This document shows, piece after piece, positions 38,712-47,228 of a stretch of DNA of 64,000 bases (positions are counted from its first letter, which is position 1; every line of letters starts with the position of its first letter). The notes beneath the pieces are model-generated. The model ran no database searches, was not told where the DNA came from, and saw only the letters and a list, made by a program, of their open reading frames with translations. The DNA is from Oscillospiraceae bacterium. GTDB taxonomy: Bacteria > Bacillota > Clostridia > Oscillospirales > CAG-382. The translations under genes were made by a program, and so were the position numbers. The stretch spans positions 1-64,000 of the forward strand of contig SVRD01000005.1 in NCBI GenBank assembly GCA_015064955.1, in the 5' to 3' direction.

Positions 38712-41163
38712 TGTCGCCCTCCTTCTTGCCCTCGCCGTTCATCTTCAGCTCGGCAAACTGCTCACGCGTGATAAGGATATTGCGCTTTTTCGTTGCGGCA
38801 TCGAACTCGCCGATATAGCCGCGGCGCTCCATTTTGTCGATAATTCTTGCAGCGCGGGCATATCCGAGCGAAAGTCTGCGCTGGAGAAGCGAGGTCGAAA
38901 CGGTGCCGCTCTCGATCGCAACCTCGATCGCGTCCATAAACATAGGATCGGTCTTTTCGTCGCCGTCGTCGGCTTCGGCAGCCGCGGCAGCGCCCTTCTT
39001 GCCCTTCATACCGCAAAGCTTCGCTTCCTGCTCGATCTGCTGCATGATAGCCTCGTCATACTGGGCGTGGGCGGCTTCCTTGATAAACTGAGTAACAGCG
39101 GCAACCTCGCCCTTGCCGTCGACAAATGCGCCCTGAACGCGCAACGGCTTCATAGCGCCGACGGGGTAATAGAGCATATCGCCCTTACCGAGAAGCTTTT
39201 CGGCGCCGGTCATATCGAGTATCGTACGAGAGTCGACCGCGCTTGTGGTGGTCAACGCGATACGTGAAGGGATATTTGCCTTGATAAGACCCGTGATAAC
39301 GTCTACCGAAGGTCTTTGAGTACCGATAACGAGGTGGATACCTGCGGCACGCGCCTTTTGTGCAAGGCGGCAGACCGATGTTTCGACGTCGTCGGGTGCG
39401 GTCATCATCAAATCGGCAAACTCGTCGATAAAAATAACTATCTGAGGAAGCAGACTGCGCTCGGGATCGTTTGCGACTGCGCTGTTATATCCCATAAGAT
39501 CGCGCGCGCCGACCTCCTGAATAAGCTTATAGCGGTTTTCCATTTCCGAGCACGCCCAATTCAGCGTTCCCGCCGCATTCTTCGGATCGTTTATAACCGG
39601 AACAAGAAGATGCGGAATATCCTTATAGTCCGAAAATTCAACTGTTTTCGGGTCGATAAGTATAAGCTTTACGTCGTTGGGGTGGTTGCGGTAAAGCAAC
39701 GAAATAATAAGCGAGTTTATACAAACCGATTTACCCTGACCGGTCGCGCCCGCAACGAGAAGGTGGGGCATTTTTGCGATATCGAGGTAAACGGGACTGC
39801 CTGCTACGTCCTCACCGAGCGAGCAGAACAGACGGCTCTTGTTGTCGCGGAATACGGGATTATCGATAAGACCGCGCAAACGGACCGTCGAGGTGGTTCT
39901 GTTGGGTATTTCGACACCGACAGCCGCCTTGCCGGGAATATTTTCGATTCTTACCGCGGTTGCGGCAAGGTGAAGCGCGATATCGTCCGCAAGGTTGGAT
40001 ATCGCCTTGACTCTGACACCGGTTTCGGGCTGAAGCTCATAACGTGTTACGGTAGGTCCGTAGGTGGAATTTATAACCTTTGCCTTTACGTTGAAGCTGG
40101 CAAGGATCTCCTCGAGCTTGCGGCTCGTACGTTCTACCTCGGTGCCGGTCGGGCCGCCGCTTCCGTTTGCCGAGTCGGCAGTGAGAAGCGATATCGGCGG
40201 GAAGACGTAGGGAGTGTCCTCGATCGGCTCGAGACAAAGCTCCTCGTCATCGTCTTCTTCTGTTCCCTCGATCATTTCGGGAATGGTTTCGGGGGGATTG
40301 TCGGGATCAAAGGGGAGCTCGTTGCCGTTATCCTCGTCAAACGGGTCGGGAGCGAGCGTTTTATCGGTATCGGCTTTTGCATCATATTCCGAAATAACTT
40401 GAAAGCCGTTGTCTTCTTGTTCAGCGGGGTCCTCGGGAAGCTCGGGCTCGACAGTCCCAGGAAGCTCGGGTTCTTCGGGCTCGGGAATTTCTCTCTTCTT
40501 GCGCTTTTTGGGAGCTTCGGGAATTTCCTCTTCCTCCTCGTCCTCGTCGTCATCGTCATCGCGGGCAGCCATTTCACGAAAACGGTTGATTATCGCCATA
40601 ACGGTGTCCTTCGGGGTCGCGCCGAAAAGCAACACGGTGCAGATAAATATACCGAGTATCGCAAGCACCATAGATGCGGTTTCGCCGATGAGCATAATAA
40701 ACAGCATCGCTATCGAACCGCTTATAAGTCCCGCGCTCTGAAGCTCGATTCCTTTTGAATAAAGCTCACGCACGGCTATGTCCTCTCCGCCCGCAACAGC
40801 AACCTGAACGACGAGCGAAATAAACACAAATTCGAGCGCATAGATCAGATATTTGACCTTTGCGACATTGTTTTCGTGATCCTTGCCCCAAAAAATAACG
40901 ATAATAAAAATAATAAAGGGGACCACGTAATACATCGGACCGAACAAGCCCTTTAAAAAGCTTGCGATCGCGTTGCCGAGCCAGCCGTTGTTTACAAACG
41001 GGAAAAAGGTGAGCACGATAAAAAATGCCACAAATCCCATTACCCAACGGATTATCTCGGATTTTTCTACCTTTATCTCGGTCTGCTTGGGTGCAGATGA
41101 TTTTTTACTTGTCGTATTATTCTTTTTTGTAGTAGTCTTCCTGCTTTTTTTCTTGTCCGCCAC
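38704..41163 (-). CDS. ftsK: FtsK/SpoIIIE DNA translocase
   Basis: 819 aa. A basic N-terminus and four TM helices (about 37-195) anchor it at the division or sporulation septum. An acidic, Pro-rich linker (about 200-325) precedes the motor: VAGATGQGKSVCINS (Walker A, about 468), LILIDPKTVEF, VIFIDEFADLMM (Walker B) and IGTQRPSVDVITG. The C-terminal gamma winged helix (about 750-805; SLLQRRLSLGYARAARI) reads KOPS/SRS sequences. In a spore former the single copy may serve both division and forespore chromosome transfer. Confidence 0.96.
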   Translation of the reverse strand: MADKKKSRKTTTKKNNTTSKKSSAPKQTEIKVEKSEIIRWVMGFVAFFIVLTFFPFVNNGWLGNAIASFLKGLFGPMYYVVPFIIFIIVIFWGKDHENNVAKVKYLIYALEFVFISLVVQVAVAGGEDIAVRELYSKGIELQSAGLISGSIAMLFIMLIGETASMVLAILGIFICTVLLFGATPKDTVMAIINRFREMAARDDDDDEDEEEEEIPEAPKKRKKREIPEPEEPELPGTVEPELPEDPAEQEDNGFQVISEYDAKADTDKTLAPDPFDEDNGNELPFDPDNPPETIPEMIEGTEEDDDEELCLEPIEDTPYVFPPISLLTADSANGSGGPTGTEVERTSRKLEEILASFNVKAKVINSTYGPTVTRYELQPETGVRVKAISNLADDIALHLAATAVRIENIPGKAAVGVEIPNRTTSTVRLRGLIDNPVFRDNKSRLFCSLGEDVAGSPVYLDIAKMPHLLVAGATGQGKSVCINSLIISLLYRNHPNDVKLILIDPKTVEFSDYKDIPHLLVPVINDPKNAAGTLNWACSEMENRYKLIQEVGARDLMGYNSAVANDPERSLLPQIVIFIDEFADLMMTAPDDVETSVCRLAQKARAAGIHLVIGTQRPSVDVITGLIKANIPSRIALTTTSAVDSRTILDMTGAEKLLGKGDMLYYPVGAMKPLRVQGAFVDGKGEVAAVTQFIKEAAHAQYDEAIMQQIEQEAKLCGMKGKKGAAAAAEADDGDEKTDPMFMDAIEVAIESGTVSTSLLQRRLSLGYARAARIIDKMERRGYIGEFDAATKKRNILITREQFAELKMNGEGKKEGDNA

Positions 41164-41175
41164 AATAGACTCCTT

Positions 41176-42018
41176 TTATACTGCCAAGACATCCGCGATT
41201 ATCGCGGCTATGCCTGCCAACATACAGTAGATCGCAAAAAACGACAAATTCTTGTTCTTGGTGAGATACTGCAACAGCTTGATCGCGAAAAAGCCGACTG
41301 TCGCGGCAACGATCGCGCCGATTGCCATAGGGGTGAGCATCGCGCTGTCGATACCCTTATCGAAAACGTCGGGTAATTCGGCAACGCAGGCGCCCAATAT
41401 TGCGGGGATAGCCATAAGGAACGAGAACCGAACGGCTTCGTCGCGGCTGTATCCCAAAAATCTGCCGCCCGTGATAGTCGAGCCCGAGCGCGATATACCC
41501 GGCATAATGCCGAGGAACGCCTGCATAAGTCCGACACCGACAGGGCGGAGGAAACCGCCGGTTTCGACGGTTTCCTTGCCTGTTTTTATACGGTCGCTTA
41601 CAAAAAGCAATACTCCGTTTAATATCAGCAGTGCGCCGATAGCCCAGCTTACCGTGCTGAGAAACTCGATCTTTTCATCGAAGCCCAGAAGCTTGAGCGG
41701 TATCAACGGAAGAGTTGCTATACAAATAACGAGGAACAGCCTTTCGCCGCTGTCAAGCCCATCTTTTTTAAGCCTGCCCGTGAAAAGCTTCTTTGCCAAG
41801 GAGAAAAAGCTTTGGATAAGCCCCAGCACTTCCTTGCGGAAGACGACGACGATCGAAACGAGAGTGCCGAGATGGAGCGCGATATTGAATTCAAAGCCGT
41901 ATTGGGTGTTTGTGCCGAAAAAGTTTTGGAACAGTGCAAGATGCCCCGAGCTTGATATCGGCAAAAATTCTGCGATACCCTGAACGATGCCGTAAATTAT
42001 CGCTTCTAAAATACCCAT
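41176..42018 (-). CDS. uppP: Undecaprenyl-diphosphatase
   Basis: 280 aa. UppP/BacA dephosphorylates undecaprenyl pyrophosphate to recycle the cell-wall lipid carrier and gives bacitracin tolerance. The conserved motifs QGIAEFLPISSSGHL (N-terminal) and PGISRSGSTI with the catalytic Ser/Arg region are intact, with about eight TM helices. It lies 12 bases before ftsK and 26 after the solute-binding protein gene. Confidence 0.97.
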   Translation of the reverse strand: MGILEAIIYGIVQGIAEFLPISSSGHLALFQNFFGTNTQYGFEFNIALHLGTLVSIVVVFRKEVLGLIQSFFSLAKKLFTGRLKKDGLDSGERLFLVICIATLPLIPLKLLGFDEKIEFLSTVSWAIGALLILNGVLLFVSDRIKTGKETVETGGFLRPVGVGLMQAFLGIMPGISRSGSTITGGRFLGYSRDEAVRFSFLMAIPAILGACVAELPDVFDKGIDSAMLTPMAIGAIVAATVGFFAIKLLQYLTKNKNLSFFAIYCMLAGIAAIIADVLAV

Positions 42019-42044
42019 TGCTTCTTTCCTTTCAAAAGGTTATC

Positions 42045-43523
42045 TTATTGGAAATCCAAATCCTCGAGCATATTCTGAAGCTCGGTTTCAGCCTTGCTGA
42101 TGCAGGACTCAAAGCGAGACGCGATATTTTCGTTGAGCGACATATATTCGCCGACGATACCGCCCCAGCTGTATGCACAGCCAAGGTCGAAGGTACGGGA
42201 AGCGAAGATAAGGTCGAGCATTTCGCCCGATTCATCGTCACGCGAATCGCGGTATTTGAGCTGAACGTCGTAGTATGCGGGGGTTACAACGTACTTGGAA
42301 TACTCGGAGATTGCGGAAATAACGGTACCGAGATTTTCGAGATCCTCTGCGGGAATGGTGGTGGGAAGGAACATAACGGTTGCGTTATCTCTGGAAACGG
42401 TGTGGTAGTATCTGTCCTGAGCCTTGGAGTACTTCGGAACGGGAAGGATACCGAATTCGTCTTCCATCTTTCTGAAGGAAGCAACGTTGATAAGACCGCA
42501 CATATAGAAGAGCTCTCTGCCCTCGACAAAGGACTTGTGAACGGTTTCTTCCCAAACGTTAGTGAAGCCCTTGTTGGTATAAGGAGGTGCGTTTGCAACC
42601 ATAACGGTGCTCTGGTCATTGTAGAATTCGAGAACGTCGCCGAGGATCTTGTAGGTCGCTTCGGTGTCGTTGCTGAGGGTGAGGTAAGGAATATCCTCGT
42701 TGTCCTTCTGCGCGATCTTGTGGCCGCCGGCTACAACGTGAACGTAAATGTTGTAGGTTTCGGTACCGAACGCCCAGGTATCCTTTTCGTCGAGGACGCC
42801 GTCGCCGCTGGAGTCGGAGGTTATATCGCTCTTACAGATTTCAACAAATTTGTCGAAGGTCCAGTTATCATCGCGAACGATCTGATAAAAGTCTTCTTCG
42901 ATGTTGAGCTTGGATTTGAGGTTCTTGTTGAAAAGAACACACCAGGTACCCTGATCATCGTAAGTATTAATGTCGCCGCAGGTGAAGAAGACCTTGTCGG
43001 AGATAGAAAGGTCGGCAACTGCGTTCTGGTCCCACCAGGGCTTGCTGAGATCGATACCGGGAACGGTTCTGATATCGAGAAGCATATTTTCGAGTGCGAG
43101 AGTAGATGCTCTGCCGAGCGAGTCGAAGCAGATATCATAGGTATGAAGACCGGAGGTTACCTGGTTCTTTACGATATCCACAACAGAGGTGCTGTTAATA
43201 CCGTCGACCATTTCGCCGACGATCTTACAGTTGTACTCGGATTCGATAAAGTCGACAACCTGTCTCTTTGCCTCATCGACCGAGCTGGGATTTTCCTCGG
43301 CGTAAATAATTTCGCCGGTGTAGCCGAGAATCGAGTTGGAGTTTGCGCCAAAGTGATGGCAAAGAACGTTGATCTCTCTTCCGCCGAGATCGACAACGGG
43401 GGTCGTCATCACCATCGAATTATCGACTTCGGAAGCAGAGCTTTCGTCCTCTTCGCTGCCGCAGGCTACCATAAGGGGAGCGAGCATGCAGAGAGCCATG
43501 AGAATGAGCAAAAGCTTTTTCAT
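42045..43523 (-). CDS. ABC transporter solute-binding lipoprotein (family 1)
   Basis: 492 aa from the ATG at 43523, which opens a lipoprotein signal (MKKLLLILMALC) with lipobox LMVAC; the longer open frame has no ribosome site. The mature protein has the two-lobed extracellular solute-binding family 1 pattern (VVDFIESEYNCKIVGEM, WDQNAVADLSI, YTNKGFTNVWEETVH, FGILPVPKYS), usual for oligosaccharide uptake. No permease or ATPase gene is adjacent; instead uppP follows. It would need membrane components encoded elsewhere. Transcription starts from a full-consensus promoter. Confidence 0.88.
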   Translation of the reverse strand: MKKLLLILMALCMLAPLMVACGSEEDESSASEVDNSMVMTTPVVDLGGREINVLCHHFGANSNSILGYTGEIIYAEENPSSVDEAKRQVVDFIESEYNCKIVGEMVDGINSTSVVDIVKNQVTSGLHTYDICFDSLGRASTLALENMLLDIRTVPGIDLSKPWWDQNAVADLSISDKVFFTCGDINTYDDQGTWCVLFNKNLKSKLNIEEDFYQIVRDDNWTFDKFVEICKSDITSDSSGDGVLDEKDTWAFGTETYNIYVHVVAGGHKIAQKDNEDIPYLTLSNDTEATYKILGDVLEFYNDQSTVMVANAPPYTNKGFTNVWEETVHKSFVEGRELFYMCGLINVASFRKMEDEFGILPVPKYSKAQDRYYHTVSRDNATVMFLPTTIPAEDLENLGTVISAISEYSKYVVTPAYYDVQLKYRDSRDDESGEMLDLIFASRTFDLGCAYSWGGIVGEYMSLNENIASRFESCISKAETELQNMLEDLDFQ

Positions 43524-43557
43524 GATTTTTTCCTTTCTTAACGGCTTACCATACGTT

Positions 43558-43602
43558 GATCCGAAGTACAGCATCGTCGGGATTCGGACACGGTGCTTCG
43601 GA
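43558..43602 (-). promoter_or_regulatory. Structured leader of the binding-protein mRNA
   Basis: ATCCGAAG and CTTCGGAT (minus strand) form an eight-pair stem that encloses further short complementary segments, inside the leader of about 105 bases between promoter and start. Whether it controls expression is unknown. Confidence 0.35.
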
Positions 43603-43635
43603 TGAGCGCATAGCGCCATATTATATGTATTTTAC

Positions 43636-43664
43636 ATTATAACGATATATTCACAAATTGTCAA
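43636..43664 (-). promoter_or_regulatory. Consensus promoter of the binding-protein operon
   Basis: Minus strand: TTGACA (43664-43659), 17-base spacer, TATAAT (43641-43636). This matches the sigma-A consensus in all 12 positions. Confidence 0.85.
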
Positions 43665-43682
43665 GCGAATATTCGATTGACA
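43659..43682. promoter_or_regulatory. Palindrome formed by two divergent -35 boxes
   Basis: TGTCAA (43659-43664) and TTGACA (43677-43682) flank the core CGAATATTCG (43666-43675). The whole 24-base stretch is an inverted repeat with one mismatched pair. It includes the -35 of both divergent promoters, so a bound protein would affect both. Confidence 0.6.
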
Positions 43683-43705
43683 AACGGCGGGCATTGGTGT
43701 ATAAT
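43677..43705 (+). promoter_or_regulatory. Consensus promoter of the LCP-metY unit
   Basis: TTGACA (43677-43682), 17-base spacer, TATAAT (43700-43705), all 12 positions consensus. The leader to the TTG start at 43766 is about 55 bases; no riboswitch-like fold is evident. Confidence 0.85.
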
Positions 43706-43765
43706 TGCTTGTTGTGAAATGAATAATGCACCACTCTGACTATAAATCTTTAAGGAGATGAGCCT

Positions 43766-44737
43766 TTGTCTTCCGCATTCAAGAATTTCTTTATAACCTT
43801 TGCAATATGTCTGCTTGTTTTTATACTTCTGGCTTTCTTGGTGTTCAAACCGCTTGTTATCGATCTTCTGAGCGATGACGGCGAGGATACTCCGGCCGAC
43901 GAATCGGTTGAGGAAAGCACCGATATCAGCGACGAAAGCAGCGGCGAAACAAGCCAGCCGGTAATCGACCCGAGCTACGACGAAAACGGCGATATCTTCA
44001 CCGCGGTCGTTATGTGCGTCGATTCCAACGGACGCGCGCTCAACTCGGTATTTATTGATTCCAACGGCAAGACCAAGCAGTTTATTTACTGCACCGTTCC
44101 CTCTTCGGTGAAGACCGCAAACGAGATCGGCGCAACTATTACCGTTGGTGATCTTTTCGCAACCCTTACCCCCGATGCGATCTGTCAGAGCATCACCGCG
44201 ATGACGGGAATACAAACCGATTACTGTCTGCGCTTCGACCGCAAGGGCGTGCGCGAGATCGCAAGATCGATCCCCGGTGCGAGTGTTGTGCTCAACGAGG
44301 ATATAATCATCGTCAACCCCGCATATTCCGACTACGTCGCAGTGCCCGGTCAGCCCTATCCCGACGATTACTACATCACGATATCCAACGTCGACGGCAG
44401 AGTTCTTTTGAACGAGCAGCTCAACGGCAAATCGAAGCTTGACTGGCTGCTCGAATACAACCCCAACGTCGACGGAAGCGAATACAACACTCTTTACTCA
44501 ATGATCGCGAAATCGGTAATACGCCAGTTCTTTGAAAACGAAGCCGCTACAAAGAGCACCGCTTCTATGACGAATATTCTCAAAAACTGCGAAACCAATC
44601 TCACTCTCGACACGGCAAGCGCTATGCTTGAAACCATCTTTTCTTACAACGACTTCACTCGTCACGAGCTTCAGTATCCTTCCAACTGGGAGACCGCGGT
44701 AAACAAGCTCCGCCAGCTCGACGGACGATTCGACTAA
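43766..44737 (+). CDS. Divergent LytR-CpsA-Psr-like membrane protein
   Basis: 323 aa from a TTG with AAGGAG eight bases upstream; the ATG at 43758 is out of frame. One N-terminal TM (about 8-30), an acidic low-complexity spacer (about 35-70), then a domain resembling LCP enzymes: TVPSSVKT, ICQSITAMTGIQTDYCLRFDRKGVREIARSIPG (read in parts) and VLLNEQLNGKSKLDWLLEY in the place of the usual LNGxqALaYvR. The conserved Arg/Asp residues that bind polyprenyl pyrophosphate are not clearly present. It may be a non-transferase relative. Located 24 bases before metY. Confidence 0.65.
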   Translation: MSSAFKNFFITFAICLLVFILLAFLVFKPLVIDLLSDDGEDTPADESVEESTDISDESSGETSQPVIDPSYDENGDIFTAVVMCVDSNGRALNSVFIDSNGKTKQFIYCTVPSSVKTANEIGATITVGDLFATLTPDAICQSITAMTGIQTDYCLRFDRKGVREIARSIPGASVVLNEDIIIVNPAYSDYVAVPGQPYPDDYYITISNVDGRVLLNEQLNGKSKLDWLLEYNPNVDGSEYNTLYSMIAKSVIRQFFENEAATKSTASMTNILKNCETNLTLDTASAMLETIFSYNDFTRHELQYPSNWETAVNKLRQLDGRFD

Positions 44738-44761
44738 TAAAAAAGGCGCAGGAACAAAGAT

Positions 44762-46051
44762 ATGAAAAAAGAGTTTTCTCCCGCAACACAATGCATTCAC
44801 TCGGGCTATCACCCCGAAAACGGCGAGCCTCTCGCGCTCCCCATCTATCAAAGCACGACCTATTCCTATTCCTCCCCCACCGATATCGGCAAGCTTTTTG
44901 ATCTCACTGCCGACGGACATATGTATTCCCGCATCTCCAACCCGACCGTTGCCTGTGTCGAGGAAAAGATCGCGGCACTCGAGGGCGGAATCGCGGCACT
45001 CGGAACGTCATCGGGTCAGGCGGCAAGCTTCCTTTCGGTTGCAAACATCGCTTCCGCAGGCGACCATATTCTCGTTTCCTCGAAGATCTACGGCGGCACG
45101 ACAAACCTTTTCGGTGTCACGTTGAAGCGCTTCGGAATCGACTGCACGTTCTTTGATCAGGATATCTCCGACGACGAGCTCAAGGCGCTCATTCAGCCCA
45201 ACACAAAGCTTATTTTCGGTGAAACCATCGCCAACCCCGCGCTTTCGGTTTTTGATATCGAAAGAATCGCAAAGGTGGCTCACGGCGCGGGAATCCCGCT
45301 TATTATCGACAACACCTTTGCGACCGGTGTGCTTTGCAGACCGATCGAATACGGCGCAGATATAGTCGTGCTCTCCACCTCGAAGTATATGGACGGCCAC
45401 GCGGTCCAGCTCGGCGGCTGTGTTGTTGACAGCGGTAATTTTGATTGGACTCAGAACGATAAATTCCAAGGGCTTTGCACTCCCGATGAATCATACCACG
45501 GAATCGTTTACACCGAATCCTTCGGAAAGCTCGCATATATAACCAAAATGCGTGTTCAGCTTATGCGCGACTTCGGTGTTTACCCCACCGCGCAGGCGGC
45601 ATTTTTGCTCGATCTCGGTATCCAGACTCTCGACGTGCGCTTGAAGCGTCATTGTGAAAACGCGCTCGCCGTTGCGAAGTTTTTGGAGGAAAGCGGCTAT
45701 GCCGAATACGTAAATTACCCCGGACTCGAAAGCGACAAATACCATTCTCTCGCTTTGAAATATCTCGAAAAGGGCGCAAGCGGTGTCGTTTCGTTCTGTA
45801 TAAAGGGCGGAAGAGAAAAGGCGGAAAAATTCATGAACGCGCTCTCGTTCTTTGTAAACGCGGTTCACGTCGCAACAGTCCATTCCTGTGTTCTCCACCC
45901 CGCAAGCTCGACTCACCGTCAGCTCAGCGACGAAATGCTTGTCAAGGCGGGAATCGACGGCGGACTTATAAGAATCTCTGTCGGCATCGAGGATATCGAG
46001 GATATCATCGCCGATCTCAAGCAGGCACTCGCAAAAGCGTTTGAGGACTAA
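44762..46051 (+). CDS. metY: O-acetylhomoserine sulfhydrylase (MetY-type PLP enzyme)
   Basis: 429 aa, the usual length of MetY; cystathionine lyases and synthases are about 380-400. It forms homocysteine from O-acetylhomoserine and sulfide. N-terminal ATQCIHSGYHPE and QSTTYSY, the phosphate-binding SRISNPT and LGTSSGQAA, and the PLP lysine K208 in LSTSKYMDGHA are clear, as is the C-terminal VHVATVHSCVLHPASSTHRQL. Methionine gamma-lyase is a less likely alternative. It shares the consensus promoter of the LCP-like gene. No SAM riboswitch is seen. Confidence 0.92.
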   Translation: MKKEFSPATQCIHSGYHPENGEPLALPIYQSTTYSYSSPTDIGKLFDLTADGHMYSRISNPTVACVEEKIAALEGGIAALGTSSGQAASFLSVANIASAGDHILVSSKIYGGTTNLFGVTLKRFGIDCTFFDQDISDDELKALIQPNTKLIFGETIANPALSVFDIERIAKVAHGAGIPLIIDNTFATGVLCRPIEYGADIVVLSTSKYMDGHAVQLGGCVVDSGNFDWTQNDKFQGLCTPDESYHGIVYTESFGKLAYITKMRVQLMRDFGVYPTAQAAFLLDLGIQTLDVRLKRHCENALAVAKFLEESGYAEYVNYPGLESDKYHSLALKYLEKGASGVVSFCIKGGREKAEKFMNALSFFVNAVHVATVHSCVLHPASSTHRQLSDEMLVKAGIDGGLIRISVGIEDIEDIIADLKQALAKAFED

Positions 46052-46092
46052 AGATTTTATCAAAGTTTTTTGTTAAAGTGTCGAATAACCTA

Positions 46093-46121
46093 TTGAAATT
46101 ACGGATTAATTGTGATATAAC
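46093..46121 (+). promoter_or_regulatory. Promoter of the ferredoxin gene, extended -10
   Basis: TTGAAA (46093-46098), 17-base spacer, TATAAC (46116-46121) preceded by TGA. GGAGGTG lies at 46137-46143. Confidence 0.8.
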
Positions 46122-46150
46122 GTAATTAATAACAACGGAGGTGTACTACT

Positions 46151-46324
46151 ATGGCATATTCTATCAACAGCGATACTTGTATCGGTTGCGGCACCTGCGA
46201 GGCTGAATGCCCCGTAAGCGCTATTTCTGTTGCAGACGACGGCAAGTACGTAATCGACGCCGATCTCTGCCTCGACTGCGGCGCATGCGCAGGCGTATGT
46301 CCCGTCGATGCTCCCCAGGCGTAA
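46151..46324 (+). CDS. 2[4Fe-4S] ferredoxin
   Basis: 57 aa. Two clusters are held by CIGCGTCEAECP (Cys 10, 13, 16, 20) and CLDCGACAGVCP (Cys 40, 43, 46, 50), the clostridial ferredoxin pattern. It carries low-potential electrons in the cytoplasm of an anaerobe. GGAGGTG precedes the ATG by seven bases, and the gene has its own promoter and terminators, in line with high independent expression. Codon use is strongly biased to C-ending codons, as in highly expressed genes. Confidence 0.97.
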   Translation: MAYSINSDTCIGCGTCEAECPVSAISVADDGKYVIDADLCLDCGACAGVCPVDAPQA

Positions 46325-46343
46325 AATTTAGGGCCGAATCCCG

Positions 46344-46416
46344 ATAATGCGTTCATAGGCCGAATGCCTGTGAGCGCATTATTGTTATTTAGCGGCGGAA
46401 AATTCCGCCGATTTTT
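46344..46416 (+). terminator. Tandem terminators after the ferredoxin gene
   Basis: Arms 46346-46360 and 46366-46380 form 15 pairs with two G-U pairs. CGGCGGAA/TTCCGCCG (46393-46400 and 46403-46410) forms a second hairpin followed by ATTTTT. Confidence 0.75.
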
Positions 46417-46478
46417 GAAATATAATGGGAGTTTTACGATTTTTTTACACAAAAATGTCCCAAAATACGACATAACCG

Positions 46479-46487
46479 TGTTATAAT
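46479..46487 (+). promoter_or_regulatory. Extended -10 of the tRNA methyltransferase gene
   Basis: TG, one base, then TATAAT at 46482-46487. No good -35 is present, which is acceptable for an extended -10 promoter. The ATG follows only 14 bases later, so the leader is very short. Confidence 0.45.
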
Positions 46488-46500
46488 TAACGGTGCTTTT

Positions 46501-47220
46501 ATGATTACGAACAAAATTAATGCAGATATTATATTAAACGAGCTCGAAAGCGGGATTCGCTTCGGGACAGACGCACTGTTGCTCGCCGATTTCGCATCGA
46601 ACGCAAAAAAGGGGCTTTGTATCGATCTCGGCACCGGCTCGGGAGTTATCCCTCTGCTTATGCTTGCCTCGGGAAGCAACGCGAGCTTTATCGGACTTGA
46701 GCTTCAGCCCGAATATGCAAATATTGCAAGCGAAAACGCCAAAAGCAACGGTTACGGCGATCGGTTTCGAATTATCAACGGCGACGCCGCCGATTACAAA
46801 AGCTTATTTGAAAGCGGCAGGGCCGACTACGTTGTAACAAACCCGCCCTATATGAGAGCAGACTGCGGAGCCGAAAACGCTTCGGATGCACTCAACGTGG
46901 CAAGAAGAGAGATCGCGGGCGGGGCGGAGCTTTTTTGCAGAGCGGCGGCTTGGTGTCTGAAAAGCGGCGGCGGCTTTTTCGCGGTTTACAGACCCGACAG
47001 ATTGGTCAATCTTTTCACCGCGATGAAAAATTGCAATATAGAGCCGAAGCGGCTGCGCGCGGTTATCCCGTCGGTCGGCAAAAGACCGTCGCTTATCCTT
47101 GTCGAAGGGCGCAAGGACGGACGCGAAGGGCTTATTTATGAAAACGATCTGATCATTTACACAGACGAAACACACTCGGTACAGACCGAGGAAATGCAAG
47201 CTATTTACAGGCGGTTTTGA
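46501..47220 (+). CDS. tRNA1(Val) adenine-37 N6-methyltransferase-like (TrmN6/YfiC)
   Basis: 239 aa. The SAM site is LCIDLGTGSGVIPLL and the N6-adenine methylase motif is VVTNPPYMRAD. The start of the family, with SGIRFGTDALLLADFA, and the end (RRF) fit the TrmN6 group found next to RsmI-type genes in Firmicutes. It methylates A37 of tRNA-Val in E. coli; the tRNA target here is inferred. The promoter is close to the ATG; the stop is followed at once by the subtilase start. Confidence 0.9.
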   Translation: MITNKINADIILNELESGIRFGTDALLLADFASNAKKGLCIDLGTGSGVIPLLMLASGSNASFIGLELQPEYANIASENAKSNGYGDRFRIINGDAADYKSLFESGRADYVVTNPPYMRADCGAENASDALNVARREIAGGAELFCRAAAWCLKSGGGFFAVYRPDRLVNLFTAMKNCNIEPKRLRAVIPSVGKRPSLILVEGRKDGREGLIYENDLIIYTDETHSVQTEEMQAIYRRF

Positions 47221-47228
47221 GGAAAACA

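Noticed and set aside
43706..44761. SAM or T-box riboswitch for metY
   Set aside because: The leader before the LCP-like gene is about 55 bases and the gap before metY is 24; neither holds a riboswitch-sized structure.
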